Assembly (NCBI GenBank): GCA_963849605.1
Contig: CAWKHX010000015.1
Location: 992,001-1,056,000, forward strand
DNA length: 64,000 nt
Reading direction: 5' to 3'
Source: DASPHG01 sp963849605
GTDB taxonomy: Bacteria; Actinomycetota; Thermoleophilia; Solirubrobacterales; Thermoleophilaceae
The notes under the pieces are model-generated. The model saw only the letters and a program-made list of their open reading frames with translations, was not told the DNA's origin and made no database searches. Numbering within the stretch: the stretch's first letter is position 1; every line of letters starts with the position of its first letter. The position numbers were made by a program, and so were the translations under genes. Positions 36,862 through 46,558 of this stretch are shown here, one piece after another.

Positions 36862-37692
36862 GTGGACACGTCCGCTCGCGAGAAGGTCCTCTGGTCGATC
36901 GCGATCCTGCTGGTGGTGCTGTACGCGCTGATCCCGGTGCTCTGGATCGCGTCGCTGTCGCTCAAGCCGCCGGCGGACATCGGCGACGGCAAGTTCATCC
37001 CCGAGACCTTCACGCTCGACAACTACGACCAGATCTTCTCGACGAACATCTTCAACGCAGCTCTCGTCAACTCGATCGGGATCGCCTCGATCTCGACGCT
37101 GATCTCGATCGTGCTCGCATCGATGGCGGCCTACGCGCTGTCGCGGCTCAACTTCACCGGCAAGACGCTGATCCTGTCCGGCGCACTCGCGATCGCGATG
37201 TTCCCGGCGATCTCGATCATCGGCCCGCTTTTCGACATGTGGCGCTCGCTCGGGCTGTTCGACACGTGGCTGGGGCTGATAATCCCCTACCTCACCTTCA
37301 CGCTACCGCTCGCGATCTACACGCTGTCGGCGTTCTTCCGCGAGATCCCGTGGGAGCTCGAGCAGGCCGCGCGTGTCGACGGGGCGACCCCGTTCCAGGC
37401 GTTCCGCAAGGTGATCGTGCCGCTGGCCGCGCCGGGCGTCTTCACCAGCGCGATCCTCGTCTTCATCTTCGCCTGGAACGACTTCATCTTCGCGAACACC
37501 CTGACCTCGACCGAGAACGCACGGACGGTGCCGGCGGCACTGGCGTTCTTCACGGGCGGGTCGCAGTTCGAGGACCCGACGGGCGCGATCACTGCGGCCG
37601 CGGTCGTGGTCACGATCCCGATCATCATCATGGTCCTGATCTTCCAGCGGCGGATCGTCGCCGGATTGACAGCCGGGGCCGTCAAGGGCTAG
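36862..37692 (+). CDS. sugar ABC transporter permease (MalG-like)
   Basis: A 276-residue permease starting at GTG 36862, immediately after the previous stop. Membrane segments start VLWSIAILLVVLYALIPVLW. The EAA loop is EQAARVDGATPFQAFRKVIV near residue 165. It pairs with the upstream permease to form the channel. Confidence 0.9.
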   Translation: MDTSAREKVLWSIAILLVVLYALIPVLWIASLSLKPPADIGDGKFIPETFTLDNYDQIFSTNIFNAALVNSIGIASISTLISIVLASMAAYALSRLNFTGKTLILSGALAIAMFPAISIIGPLFDMWRSLGLFDTWLGLIIPYLTFTLPLAIYTLSAFFREIPWELEQAARVDGATPFQAFRKVIVPLAAPGVFTSAILVFIFAWNDFIFANTLTSTENARTVPAALAFFTGGSQFEDPTGAITAAAVVVTIPIIIMVLIFQRRIVAGLTAGAVKG

Positions 37693-37703
37693 GAGGAGAG
37701 CGA

Positions 37704-38867
37704 ATGGCCGAGATCAAGCTCGAGGGCGTCACGAAGCGCTACCCCGACGGCTTCGAGGCCGTCAAGGGCATCGACCTCGACGTCCGGGACGGCGAGTTCA
37801 TGATCCTCGTCGGCCCGTCGGGCTGCGGGAAGTCGACGGCGCTGCGGATGATCGCCGGCCTCGAGGACATCACCGAGGGCCAGCTGACAATCGGCGACAA
37901 GGTCGTGAACGACATCGCCCCGAGGGACCGCGACATCTCGATGGTGTTCCAGAACTACGCGCTCTACCCGCACATGTCGGTGCGCGACAACATGGCGTTC
38001 CCGCTCAAGCTGCGGAAGATGGAGAAGGAGGAGATCGACAAGCGTGTGTCCCAGGCGGCGAAGGTGCTCGACCTCGAGCCGCACCTGGACCGCAAGCCCT
38101 CGCAGCTCTCGGGCGGCCAGCGCCAGCGCGTAGCGATGGGGCGCGCGATCGTGCGCGAGCCGGCCGCCTACCTGATGGACGAGCCGCTCTCGAACCTCGA
38201 TGCGAAGCTGCGCGTGCAGATGCGAACCGAGGTGTCGCGGATCCAGCAACGGATGGAGACGACAACGGTCTACGTGACGCACGACCAGACCGAGGCGATG
38301 ACGCTCGGCGACCGCGTCGCCGTCATGCGCGCGGGGGAGATCCAGCAGGTGGACACGCCGATGGAGCTCTACAACAAGCCGAGGAACCTGTTCGTGGCGG
38401 GGTTCATCGGCTCACCCGCGATGAATTTCATGCCGGCGACTGTCGAGGGCGGGAAGCTGAAGCTGCCGATGGCGGAAGTCGACGTGCCGGAGGGGACCGA
38501 CGCGAAGGGCGAGGTGATCGCGGGCATCCGGCCCGAGCATTTCGAGGACGTCACTCAGGTGGACGACGCGGCTCGCGGCCGGGGGGCCACCTTCAAGGCG
38601 AAGATCGACGTGCTCGAGTCGATGGGCTCCGAGCTGTACGCCCACTTCAACATCGAGGGGCACAGCGGCGTCGAGTCGAAGGAGCTCGAGGAGCTCGCCC
38701 AGGACGCCGGCGCGGCCGATCTCCCGTCCGGCGAGGCGGGCCAGGTGACCGCGAGGCTGTCAGCCGAGTCGGGCGCGACCGAGGGCGAGGAGATCGAGCT
38801 CTGGATCGACGTCCCGCACATCCAGCTGTTCGATCTGAACGACGGCCGCTCGCTGCGCTCCGGCTAG
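37704..38867 (+). CDS. sugar ABC transporter ATPase (UgpC/MsmK-like)
   Basis: A 387-residue ATPase with ribosome site AGGAGGAG. Walker A is GPSGCGKST, the Q-loop is VFQNYALYPHM, the signature LSGGQRQR, Walker B YLMDEPLSNLDAKLR and the switch histidine is in VTHDQTEAM. A C-terminal TOBE/regulatory domain (IAGIRPEHFEDV) carries an unusual acidic insertion of about 35 residues (ESKELEELAQDAGAADLPSG). Such ATPases often serve several sugar importers. Confidence 0.92.
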   Translation: MAEIKLEGVTKRYPDGFEAVKGIDLDVRDGEFMILVGPSGCGKSTALRMIAGLEDITEGQLTIGDKVVNDIAPRDRDISMVFQNYALYPHMSVRDNMAFPLKLRKMEKEEIDKRVSQAAKVLDLEPHLDRKPSQLSGGQRQRVAMGRAIVREPAAYLMDEPLSNLDAKLRVQMRTEVSRIQQRMETTTVYVTHDQTEAMTLGDRVAVMRAGEIQQVDTPMELYNKPRNLFVAGFIGSPAMNFMPATVEGGKLKLPMAEVDVPEGTDAKGEVIAGIRPEHFEDVTQVDDAARGRGATFKAKIDVLESMGSELYAHFNIEGHSGVESKELEELAQDAGAADLPSGEAGQVTARLSAESGATEGEEIELWIDVPHIQLFDLNDGRSLRSG

Positions 38868-39715
38868 CCCAGCTCCTCGCGCAGGCGCTCGATCACCTGC
38901 TCGTCCCACGAGTGTGTGCGCAGCAGCATGTAGCGCAGGCCTGAGATCGCCATGTAGGCCTCGGTCTCGGTCCGCTTGCCGATCAGGTCCGCCTCTCGAA
39001 GCATCGCGACGACCGGCTCGTACTCGTCGCGGAACCAGCGCTCGGCGACCTCGCGCCGGTCGAGCGGCTCGCGCAGCTCCTGGATCAGGCGGAAGCCCCA
39101 CGCCTCGACCTGCTCGGCGAGCATCGCGAAGCCGTTCTCGTCGTCGAGCTTGATCTGCTGCCGTGCCTCGTCGGGCAGCGGGACGCGCTCGAAGAAGAGG
39201 CGCTCGTGGCTCTTCAGCGGCAGGTCGCTCAGCGTGATCTTGCGGTCGGCACCCAACTCGGTCTGCACGTCGGTCACGTAGGCGTCGATGTCGGGCAGCC
39301 CCTGCGCCCGCGCGATCGAGACGCGATGGTGCCCGTCCTTCACGAAGTGGACGTCGCCGATCCGGTAGACGTCGACCGGCGGAAACGCCTCGCCGCGCCG
39401 CGCGGCGGTCGCCATCCGCTCCCAGCGCTTGCGCGTGCGGCGCGACGTCGGGCGGAAGCTGCGGTCGAAGTCGCGCGTGCGGTCCACCGAGCCGACGATC
39501 GAGTCGAGCGGGACCGTCTCGAGGCCGACGTACCGCTCGCCGCGATACCCGAGCGCCTTGACCACCTCCTCGAACGGCAGGATCACGTGGAAGTCCGCCG
39601 GCTCGCGCCGTAGCCGCGCGGCCAAGCGCTCCAGCACGCGCCTTCTACGCGTGCGCGTGAAATCGGTTTGGGCGTCGAGCGGGGGCGAGCCGGTATCGCG
39701 GAACGCGGGAGTCAC
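38864..39715 (-). CDS. ParB/Srx-fold domain protein
   Basis: An intact 283-residue protein. The central ParB/sulfiredoxin-like element is VYRIGDVHFVKDGHHRVSIA near residue 118, with DGHHR typical of this nucleotide-binding fold. The N-terminus is basic (TRTRRRRVLERLAARLRR) and the C-terminal third is helical (FRLIQELREPLDRREVAERW). It lacks a helix-turn-helix, so it is not a true chromosome-partition protein despite the usual database name. Function unknown. Its end overlaps the ATPase gene by 4 bases. Confidence 0.65.
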   Translation of the reverse strand: MTPAFRDTGSPPLDAQTDFTRTRRRRVLERLAARLRREPADFHVILPFEEVVKALGYRGERYVGLETVPLDSIVGSVDRTRDFDRSFRPTSRRTRKRWERMATAARRGEAFPPVDVYRIGDVHFVKDGHHRVSIARAQGLPDIDAYVTDVQTELGADRKITLSDLPLKSHERLFFERVPLPDEARQQIKLDDENGFAMLAEQVEAWGFRLIQELREPLDRREVAERWFRDEYEPVVAMLREADLIGKRTETEAYMAISGLRYMLLRTHSWDEQVIERLREELG

Positions 39716-39762
39716 CGTCTAAATGTTCCCGCGCTTCCCCTCGTTGAATCCGAAATAGGTGC

Positions 39763-39768
39763 TAGCGT
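39763..39768 (+). promoter_or_regulatory. -10 box TAGCGT for cspA copy 2
   Basis: Sits in the shared GTGCTAGC context and gives a leader of about 65 bases to ATG 39841. Confidence 0.45.
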
Positions 39769-39803
39769 CGAGTTCGAACGGCCGGGTCGAAGTTCGTTCA
39801 AGC

Positions 39804-39837
39804 TTCCTCCGCGGTAGTTGCAAACACAACGGAGGAA
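39804..39837 (+). promoter_or_regulatory. hairpin burying the cspA ribosome site (copy 2)
   Basis: TTCCTCCG (39804-39811) pairs exactly with CGGAGGAA (39830-39837), 3 bases before ATG 39841. The inner pair TTG/CAA (39818-39820 with 39827-39829) replaces TGG/CCA of copy 1, a compensatory change that supports a real structure. Confidence 0.6.
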
Positions 39838-39840
39838 TTA

Positions 39841-40044
39841 ATGCCTCAGGGAACGGTCAAGTTCTTCTCCGACGAGAAGGGCTTCGGCTTCATCACACCG
39901 GACGAGGGCGGCAAGGACCTCTTCGTCCACCACACGGCGATCCAGGCCGAGGGCTTCCGCTCTCTCCAGGACAACCAGCGCGTCTCCTACGAGGAGGAAG
40001 CGGATGCCAAGGGCCCGCGCGCGGTGAACGTCCAGCCCATCTAG
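39841..40044 (+). CDS. cspA: cold-shock protein (CspA family), copy 2
   Basis: A 67-residue cold-shock-domain protein. It begins MPQGTVKFFSDEKGFGFITP, with RNP1 and RNP2 (DLFVHH) intact, and ends AVNVQPI. It is an RNA chaperone by family. The copy shares its leader hairpin and terminator with copy 1, which argues for duplication of a whole transcription unit. Confidence 0.95.
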   Translation: MPQGTVKFFSDEKGFGFITPDEGGKDLFVHHTAIQAEGFRSLQDNQRVSYEEEADAKGPRAVNVQPI

Positions 40045-40063
40045 GTAACCCGGACCGCTTTGG

Positions 40064-40089
40064 AAAGGGCCCGCTCAGGCGGGCCCTTT
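40064..40089 (+). terminator. hairpin terminator after cspA copy 2
   Basis: AAAGGGCCCGC, loop TCAG, GCGGGCCCTTT, then CTGTT. The stem is identical to the one after copy 1; only the loop differs. Confidence 0.85.
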
Positions 40090-40105
40090 CTGTTCCACCC
40101 GGCGG

Positions 40106-40111
40106 TACCCT
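40106..40111 (+). promoter_or_regulatory. -10 box TACCCT for the second small basic gene
   Basis: TACCCT precedes the shared GTTCCAC element (40123-40129) by 11 bases. The leader to ATG 40195 is about 75 bases. Confidence 0.45.
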
Positions 40112-40194
40112 GTAGAGCACGAGTTCCACGCTGGGTGTTCACGCTTCTCGCGCCCCCTGTGGTCCTGAACGAGAAGCTGCGAGAAAGGGTCCGC

Positions 40195-40419
40195 ATGACC
40201 GAGGAATCCCCAGCGAAGCGCGGCGACGCGGCGTGGAAGGAGGAGCGCGAGGCGATCTCCAGGCGCAACGCCGAAGCGCACAAGCGCGCACAGGGTGAGC
40301 AGCGCTCGCGCGATGCCAACGTGGCAGCCAACCAACGCGAGGCCATCGATCGCGAGGCGAAGCAGCTGCACGAGCTCAACGAGCGAATCGCCAAGGGTCG
40401 TGCAGGCGGCTCGCGCTAG
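40195..40419 (+). CDS. small basic helical protein, paralogue of 32870-33109
   Basis: A 74-residue protein starting at ATG 40195. It reads MTEESPAKRGDAAWKEEREA, then ISRRNAEAHKRAQGEQRSRD and a charged helix (REAIDREAKQLHELNERIAK). The AAWKE-x-R-x-AIS-x-RNA-x-A-x-KR core matches the paralogue at 32870. It sits directly behind cspA copy 2 and ahead of the helicase. Unknown family; possibly nucleic-acid binding. Confidence 0.6.
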   Translation: MTEESPAKRGDAAWKEEREAISRRNAEAHKRAQGEQRSRDANVAANQREAIDREAKQLHELNERIAKGRAGGSR

Positions 40420-40476
40420 CCGAACCCCCTGCTACCGTCCGGGTACTGGCGGACGTTCCGCCCGTGAGGTTCTCGT

Positions 40477-40548
40477 CTCCTTTCCGCACAGCGCTCTGGG
40501 GCCCTTGGACTTCCCAGATCGAGCGGCCGCCGGCCGCGAGTAAAGGAG
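40477..40548 (+). promoter_or_regulatory. possible anti-Shine-Dalgarno pairing before the helicase
   Basis: CTCCTTT (40477-40483) is the exact reverse complement of the ribosome site AAAGGAG (40542-40548), 5 bases before ATG 40554. A GC-rich hairpin (GGCCGC-C-GGCCGC, about 40524-40537) lies between them and would bring the two ends together. This is weaker than in cspA because the pairing is longer-range. Confidence 0.4.
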
Positions 40549-40553
40549 TACAG

Positions 40554-41663
40554 ATGTCAACACAATCGTTCGCCGAGCTCGGCGTATCGAAAGACGTGGT
40601 ACGCGCGCTTCGCGCAGAAGGTGTCACGAAGCCGTTCCCTGTCCAGGCACAGGTCGTGCCGGACGTCCTCGACGGCCGCGACGTGCTCGTCAAGTCGCCG
40701 ACCGGCTCGGGCAAGACGCTCGCGTTCGCCGTGCCGCTGGTCGAGCTGATCGAGCGCGCCGACCGCAAGGCGGCGGCACTCGTCCTGGCTCCCACGCGCG
40801 AGCTGGCGCTCCAGATCGTCGAGGAGACGAAGCCGCTAGCGCGGGCGCGCGGGCTGCACGTTGCCGCCGTCTACGGCGGGACCGGCTTCGGCGCCCAGAT
40901 CGCGGCGGTGCGCAAGGCGCACATCGTCGTCGCGACACCGGGCCGGCTCGAGGACCTCATCGGCCGCGGGGACATCCACCTCGGTCACGTCCGGATCGCG
41001 GTCCTCGACGAGGCCGACCGGATGCTCGACATGGGCTTCCGCCCGCCCGTCGACCGCATCCTCGGCGAGACGCCGAAGGATCGCCAGACCCTTTTCTTCT
41101 CGGCCACGCTCGACGGTGAGGTCGGCTCGCTCGCGAGCGCGTACACGCGCAACGCTGCGCGGCACGAGCACAAGCCGGCGGGCACGAAGGTCGGGCACAC
41201 CGAGCATCGCTTCGTCGGGCTCCGGCACGAGGAGCGGCTCGACACGCTGATCGAGCACCTCGGCGACGACGACCGAGGCCGGACGCTCGTGTTCGTCCGC
41301 ACGAAGCGCGGCGCCGACCGGCTCGTGAAACGGCTGAAGTCGCGCGGGGTTGTCGCTGTAGCGATGCACGGCGACAAGACGCAGGGCCAGCGGGAGCGCG
41401 CGCTGCGCAGCTTCCACACCGGCGCCACCGACACGCTCGTCGCCACCGACGTCGCCGCACGCGGGATCGACGTCGACGACGTCACACACGTGATCAACTT
41501 CGACGCGCCGCCGGACCGCGACGCGTACGTCCATCGCATCGGACGCACCGCACGCGCAGGGCGCGACGGCGTGGGAATCACGTACGTTTTGGATGAGCAG
41601 GTGAAGGACGTGCGCGCGATCGCTCACGGCCTTCGCCTCCACCGCGAATTCGACCGGAGGTAA
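40554..41663 (+). CDS. DEAD-box RNA helicase
   Basis: An ATP-dependent RNA unwinding enzyme of 369 residues. Q motif FAELGVSKDVVRALRAEGVT, motif I SPTGSGKT near residue 46, PTRELA, motif II DEAD, motif III SAT, and motif VI HRIGRTARAGR are all present. There is no long C-terminal extension. Ribosome site AAAGGAG. Context (cspA and the desaturase 5 bases downstream) suggests a cold-adaptation role in ribosome assembly or mRNA unwinding, as in CsdA/RhlE-type helicases. Confidence 0.93.
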   Translation: MSTQSFAELGVSKDVVRALRAEGVTKPFPVQAQVVPDVLDGRDVLVKSPTGSGKTLAFAVPLVELIERADRKAAALVLAPTRELALQIVEETKPLARARGLHVAAVYGGTGFGAQIAAVRKAHIVVATPGRLEDLIGRGDIHLGHVRIAVLDEADRMLDMGFRPPVDRILGETPKDRQTLFFSATLDGEVGSLASAYTRNAARHEHKPAGTKVGHTEHRFVGLRHEERLDTLIEHLGDDDRGRTLVFVRTKRGADRLVKRLKSRGVVAVAMHGDKTQGQRERALRSFHTGATDTLVATDVAARGIDVDDVTHVINFDAPPDRDAYVHRIGRTARAGRDGVGITYVLDEQVKDVRAIAHGLRLHREFDRR

Positions 41664-41667
41664 CCCT

Positions 41668-42558
41668 GTGGGGAGAGACGAAGTACAGCCAGTCGCGAAT
41701 GAAAACCTCGACCGCTTCCTCACCGGCGCCATCACCGTGCTGCCGATCGTGTCGCTCGGCGTCGTCGGCTGGCAGTTGTGGGAGCAGGCGCTCCACACGA
41801 GCGACCTGATCGTCTTCGCGATCGTCTACCCGTTGACGGGACTGGGGATCACGGTCGGCTTTCACCGCCACCTGACCCATCGCGCCTTCAAGGCGAAGCG
41901 ACCCGTGCGCGCCGCGCTCGCGATCCTCGGCTCGGCCGCCGTCGAGGGGCCGGTGATCTCGTGGGTCGCCGACCACCGCAAGCACCACGCCTTCTCCGAC
42001 GAGCCCGGCGACCCGCACAGCCCGCACGTGGACCACGGCGGTGGCCTGCGAGGCACGCTCAAGGGGCTCGCGCACGCGCATCTCGGCTGGCTCTTCGTCC
42101 ACGACCAGCGGGCGCTCAAGACCCGTTACGCCCCCGACCTGCTGAAGGACCCGATGATCCGGTTCGTCGACCGCACGTTCGTGGTGTGGGTCTTGGCCGG
42201 CCTGGCGGTGCCGTTCGGGCTCGGCTGGGTTATCGGCGGCTCGTTCCATGCCGCGCTCACGGGCCTCCTGTGGGGCGGCCTCGTGCGGATGTTCCTGCTT
42301 CACCACGTCACCTACTCGATCAACTCGCTCTGCCACTTCTTCGGCCGCCGCGACTACGACACCGGTGACCATTCCCGCAATCTCGCGTGGCTCGCGCCGC
42401 TGTCGTTTGGGGAGTCGTGGCACAACAACCACCACGCGTTCCCGACTTCCGCCCGGCACGGGCTGCGGCGCTGGCAGGTCGACGCGTCCGCCGGCGTGAT
42501 CTGGCTGCTCGAGAAGACCGGGCTGGCGTGGGACGTCGTGCGCGCAAAGCCCGCCTAA
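41668..42558 (+). CDS. membrane fatty acid (acyl-CoA type) desaturase
   Basis: Introduces a double bond into fatty acyl chains, using a di-iron site in the membrane. GTG 41668, 4 bases after the helicase stop. The 296-residue protein has four hydrophobic segments and the three histidine boxes HRHLTH near residue 72, HRKHH near 110 and HNNHH near 253. It is intact. Placement right after the RNA helicase suggests co-expression to keep membranes fluid in the cold. Confidence 0.92.
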   Translation: MGRDEVQPVANENLDRFLTGAITVLPIVSLGVVGWQLWEQALHTSDLIVFAIVYPLTGLGITVGFHRHLTHRAFKAKRPVRAALAILGSAAVEGPVISWVADHRKHHAFSDEPGDPHSPHVDHGGGLRGTLKGLAHAHLGWLFVHDQRALKTRYAPDLLKDPMIRFVDRTFVVWVLAGLAVPFGLGWVIGGSFHAALTGLLWGGLVRMFLLHHVTYSINSLCHFFGRRDYDTGDHSRNLAWLAPLSFGESWHNNHHAFPTSARHGLRRWQVDASAGVIWLLEKTGLAWDVVRAKPA

Positions 42559-42594
42559 CGCGCCGAAACCCAGCAGGTCCGGGTGTCCCCGGAG

Positions 42595-42600
42595 TAGGGT
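42595..42600 (+). promoter_or_regulatory. -10 box TAGGGT for potA
   Basis: TAGGGT lies 5 bases before GTG 42606 and 8 before ATG 42609. Confidence 0.5.
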
Positions 42601-42605
42601 AGGGC

Positions 42606-43621
<1,016 letters not shown>

Positions 43622-43625
<4 letters not shown>

Positions 43626-44818
43626 GGTTTGGAGTCGCGAAGTACGCCTTGCTTGCGTTCGTCGCCGTCGTCCTCACCGGCTGGACGCTCGCTTTGGCCG
43701 GCTGCGGCGACGACGATGACGACAGCGGTGGCGCCGACGAGAGCGCCGCGTTGCAGGAGATCGGTCCGGGCGAGGGTCAGGTCGATCTGATCGCCTGGGC
43801 CGGCTATGTCGAGGACGGGTCCACGGATCCGGCCTACGACTGGGTCACGCCGTTCGAGAAGAAGACCGGCTGTGACGTCAACGTCAAGATCGGCAACACG
43901 TCCGACGAGATGGTGACGTTGATGCGGACCGGCAACTACGACGGCGTGTCGGCGTCCGGTGACGCCACGCTGCGATTGCAGCAGGGCGGTGACGTCGACC
44001 CGGTGAACGTGGACCTTGTGCCCAACTACAAGGACATCTTCCCGGCGCTGAAGGATCAGAGCTGGAACACCGTCGACGGCGTCCACTACGGCATCCCGCA
44101 CGGCCGCGGGGCGAACCTGCTGATGTGGAACACCGACAAGATCAAGGGGAACCTCGACAGCTGGTCGGCCGTCTTCGACGACAGCGACCAGTACAAGGGC
44201 AAGCTCACGGCGTACGACAGCCCGATCTACATCGCCGACGCGGCGGTGTACCTGAGGGCCACGCAGCCGGACCTGGGTATCGAGAATCCCTACGAGCTCG
44301 ACGAGGAGCAGTTCAACGCCGCTGTCGACCTGCTGAAGCAGCAGCGCGAGAACATCGGCGAGTACTGGTTCGCGTACACGGAAGAGCAGAACGCGTTCGC
44401 GAACGGCGACAGCGATATCGGCACCACGTGGCAGGTAATCGCAAACCTGCTCGAGGCCGACGGTGTTCCGGTCAAGACCGTCCTGCCCAAGGAGGGCGCG
44501 ACGGGCTGGTCGGACACGTGGATGATCTCGTCTGAGGCGAAGCACCCGAACTGCATGTACATGTGGTTCGACTGGGTCGTGTCACCGAAGGTGAACGCTC
44601 AGATCGCCGAGTACTTCGGCGAGGCGCCCGCCAACGCCAAGGCGTGTGATCTCACCGCAGATGAAGATCACTGCGACATCTACCACGCCGATGACGAGAA
44701 GTACTTCGACCAGGTCGAGTACTGGAACACCCCGAAGGCGGACTGCGGTGATGACCGCGGTGACGTCTGCAAGGACTACTCGGAATGGGTGCAGGCCTGG
44801 ACCGAGATAAAGGGATAG
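43622..44818 (+). CDS. potD: polyamine-type ABC substrate-binding lipoprotein (PotD-like)
   Basis: A 398-residue binding protein. The N-terminus is a lipoprotein signal (YALLAFVAVVLTGWTLALAG then C), followed by an Asp/Ser-rich spacer (GDDDDDSGGADES). The mature domain starts VDLIAWAGYVEDGS and has FEKKTGCDVNVKIG, YGIPHGRGANLLMWNTDKIK and YIADAAVYLRATQPDLGIEN in the PotD order. Exact ligand (putrescine, spermidine or another cation) is not certain. Coupled to potA by a 4-base overlap. Confidence 0.88.
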
Positions 44819-44855
44819 AGGGATAGAGGCAGCCTCTGTCCCCCGTAGGGCGTCG

Positions 44856-45716
44856 GTGGGCCACAGGCTCTCCGACGCCCTCTGGCGCCGGCCCCGCCTG
44901 CAGCTTTCACTGCTGCTGGCGGGGCCCGTCGGCTGGCTGCTGATCGCCTACATCGGGTCGCTCGTCGTCCTCTTCGTGGCGGCGCTGTGGCGGCTCGACC
45001 CGTTTACCGCCGAGATCGTCAAGAGCATCGGCTTCCAGAACTTCGAGACGCTGTGGCAGGAGGACGTCTACCGCCAGATCGCGCAGCGCACGGTCGTCAT
45101 CGCGGCGCTCGTCACTCTGGCCGACATCCTGCTGGCGTTCCCGATCGCCTTCTACATGGCAAAGATCGCGCGGCCGCGCGTGCGCGCGCTCCTGCTCGTG
45201 GCGGTGCTGATGCCGCTGTGGTCGAGCTATCTCGTGAAGGTCTACGCGTGGCGGACCATCCTCAACGAGGAGGGGATCCTCAACTGGCTGCTCGACCCGT
45301 TCGGGGCGAAGGGGCCGGGGTTCGGCAACGTCGCCACGTGGCTCGTCTTCACCTACCTGTGGCTGCCGTTCATGATCATCCCGATCTACGCGGGGCTCGA
45401 GCGGATCCCCAACTCGCTCCTCGACGCCTCGGGTGACCTCGGCGGGCGGCCGTGGATGACGTTCCGCAGGGTTGTCTTCCCACTGGCATTCCCCGCCATC
45501 GTGGCCGGATCGATCTTCACGTTCTCCCTGACTCTCGGCGACTACATCACGCCGAGCCTCGTCTCGAGCACGCAGTTCATCGGCAATGTCGTCTACGACA
45601 ACGTCGGCATCGCGAACAACCTGCCGCTCGCCGCAGCATTCGCGACCGTCCCGGTCGCGATCATGATCCTCTACCTGCTCGTGGCCAGGCGCCTCGGAGC
45701 GTTCGAGAACCTCTGA
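44856..45716 (+). CDS. potB: polyamine-type ABC permease (PotB-like)
   Basis: A 286-residue permease starting at GTG 44856. Six membrane segments (LSLLLAGPVGWLLIAYIGSL first). The coupling loop is DASGDLGGRPWMTFRRVVFP near residue 190. Intact, 37 bases after potD. Its stop overlaps the potC start. Confidence 0.88.
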   Translation: MGHRLSDALWRRPRLQLSLLLAGPVGWLLIAYIGSLVVLFVAALWRLDPFTAEIVKSIGFQNFETLWQEDVYRQIAQRTVVIAALVTLADILLAFPIAFYMAKIARPRVRALLLVAVLMPLWSSYLVKVYAWRTILNEEGILNWLLDPFGAKGPGFGNVATWLVFTYLWLPFMIIPIYAGLERIPNSLLDASGDLGGRPWMTFRRVVFPLAFPAIVAGSIFTFSLTLGDYITPSLVSSTQFIGNVVYDNVGIANNLPLAAAFATVPVAIMILYLLVARRLGAFENL

Positions 45717-46558
45717 TGTACGTCACCGGGCGCACACGCTTCATGTTGCGGATCGGCACGGCGATCACGCTCGGGTTCATCTACCTGCCGCTGCTCGTGA
45801 TCCTGCTGTACGCGTTCAACTCGCGCCGCGTTCAGACGTGGCCGATCGAGGGCCTGACGCTCGAGTGGTTCGACAAGGCGTTCCACAACCCCGGCGTCCG
45901 TGACGCGCTGTGGATCTCGGTCAAGGCCGGCCTCGGCGCGACAGCTATCGCGGTCTTCCTAGGCACGTGCGCGGCTATGGCGGTGGCGCGTCACCGCTTC
46001 TTCGGCCGCGAGACGATCTCGTTCGTCGTGATCCTGCCGCTCGCGCTGCCGGGCATCGTCACGGGCATGGCCCTGAACGCGACCTTCCGCGAGGTGCTCG
46101 AGCCGTTCGGGGTCTCGCTCGGCCTGTTCACGATCATCGTGGGCCACGCCACGTTCTGCATCGTCGTCGTCTACAACAACATGGTCGCGCGATTGCGAAG
46201 ACTCGGGGGGTCGCTCGAGGAGGCGTCCGCCGATCTTGGGGCGGACACGTGGCAGACCTTCCGCCTCGTCACGTTGCCGTCTCTGCGTTCGGCGATGCTC
46301 GCGGGCGCGCTGCTCGCGTTCGCGCTGTCGTTCGACGAGATCATCGTCACCACGTTCACAGCCGGCGCCGAGCAGACGCTCCCGATCTGGATCTACTCGA
46401 ACATCGCGCGACCGAACCAGGTCCCGATCGTGAACGTGGTCGCGGTGATGGTGATCCTTCTGTCGATGATCCCGGTGTACTTCGCGCAGCGGCTAACGCG
46501 CGAGCGGGACGACGAGCCGGGGGGCGTCGTGGCGGTCCCGGCTGCGGGCGGCCACTAG
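45716..46558 (+). CDS. potC: polyamine-type ABC permease (PotC-like)
   Basis: A 280-residue permease. ATG 45716 overlaps the potB stop (TGATG). Membrane segments begin IGTAITLGFIYLPLLVILLY, with the typical YAFNSRRV following. The coupling loop is EEASADLGADTWQTFRLVTL near residue 170, and the typical FDEIIVTTFT segment is present. The last gene of the operon overlaps the end of the convergent GST gene by 4 bases. Confidence 0.9.
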   Translation: MYVTGRTRFMLRIGTAITLGFIYLPLLVILLYAFNSRRVQTWPIEGLTLEWFDKAFHNPGVRDALWISVKAGLGATAIAVFLGTCAAMAVARHRFFGRETISFVVILPLALPGIVTGMALNATFREVLEPFGVSLGLFTIIVGHATFCIVVVYNNMVARLRRLGGSLEEASADLGADTWQTFRLVTLPSLRSAMLAGALLAFALSFDEIIVTTFTAGAEQTLPIWIYSNIARPNQVPIVNVVAVMVILLSMIPVYFAQRLTRERDDEPGGVVAVPAAGGH

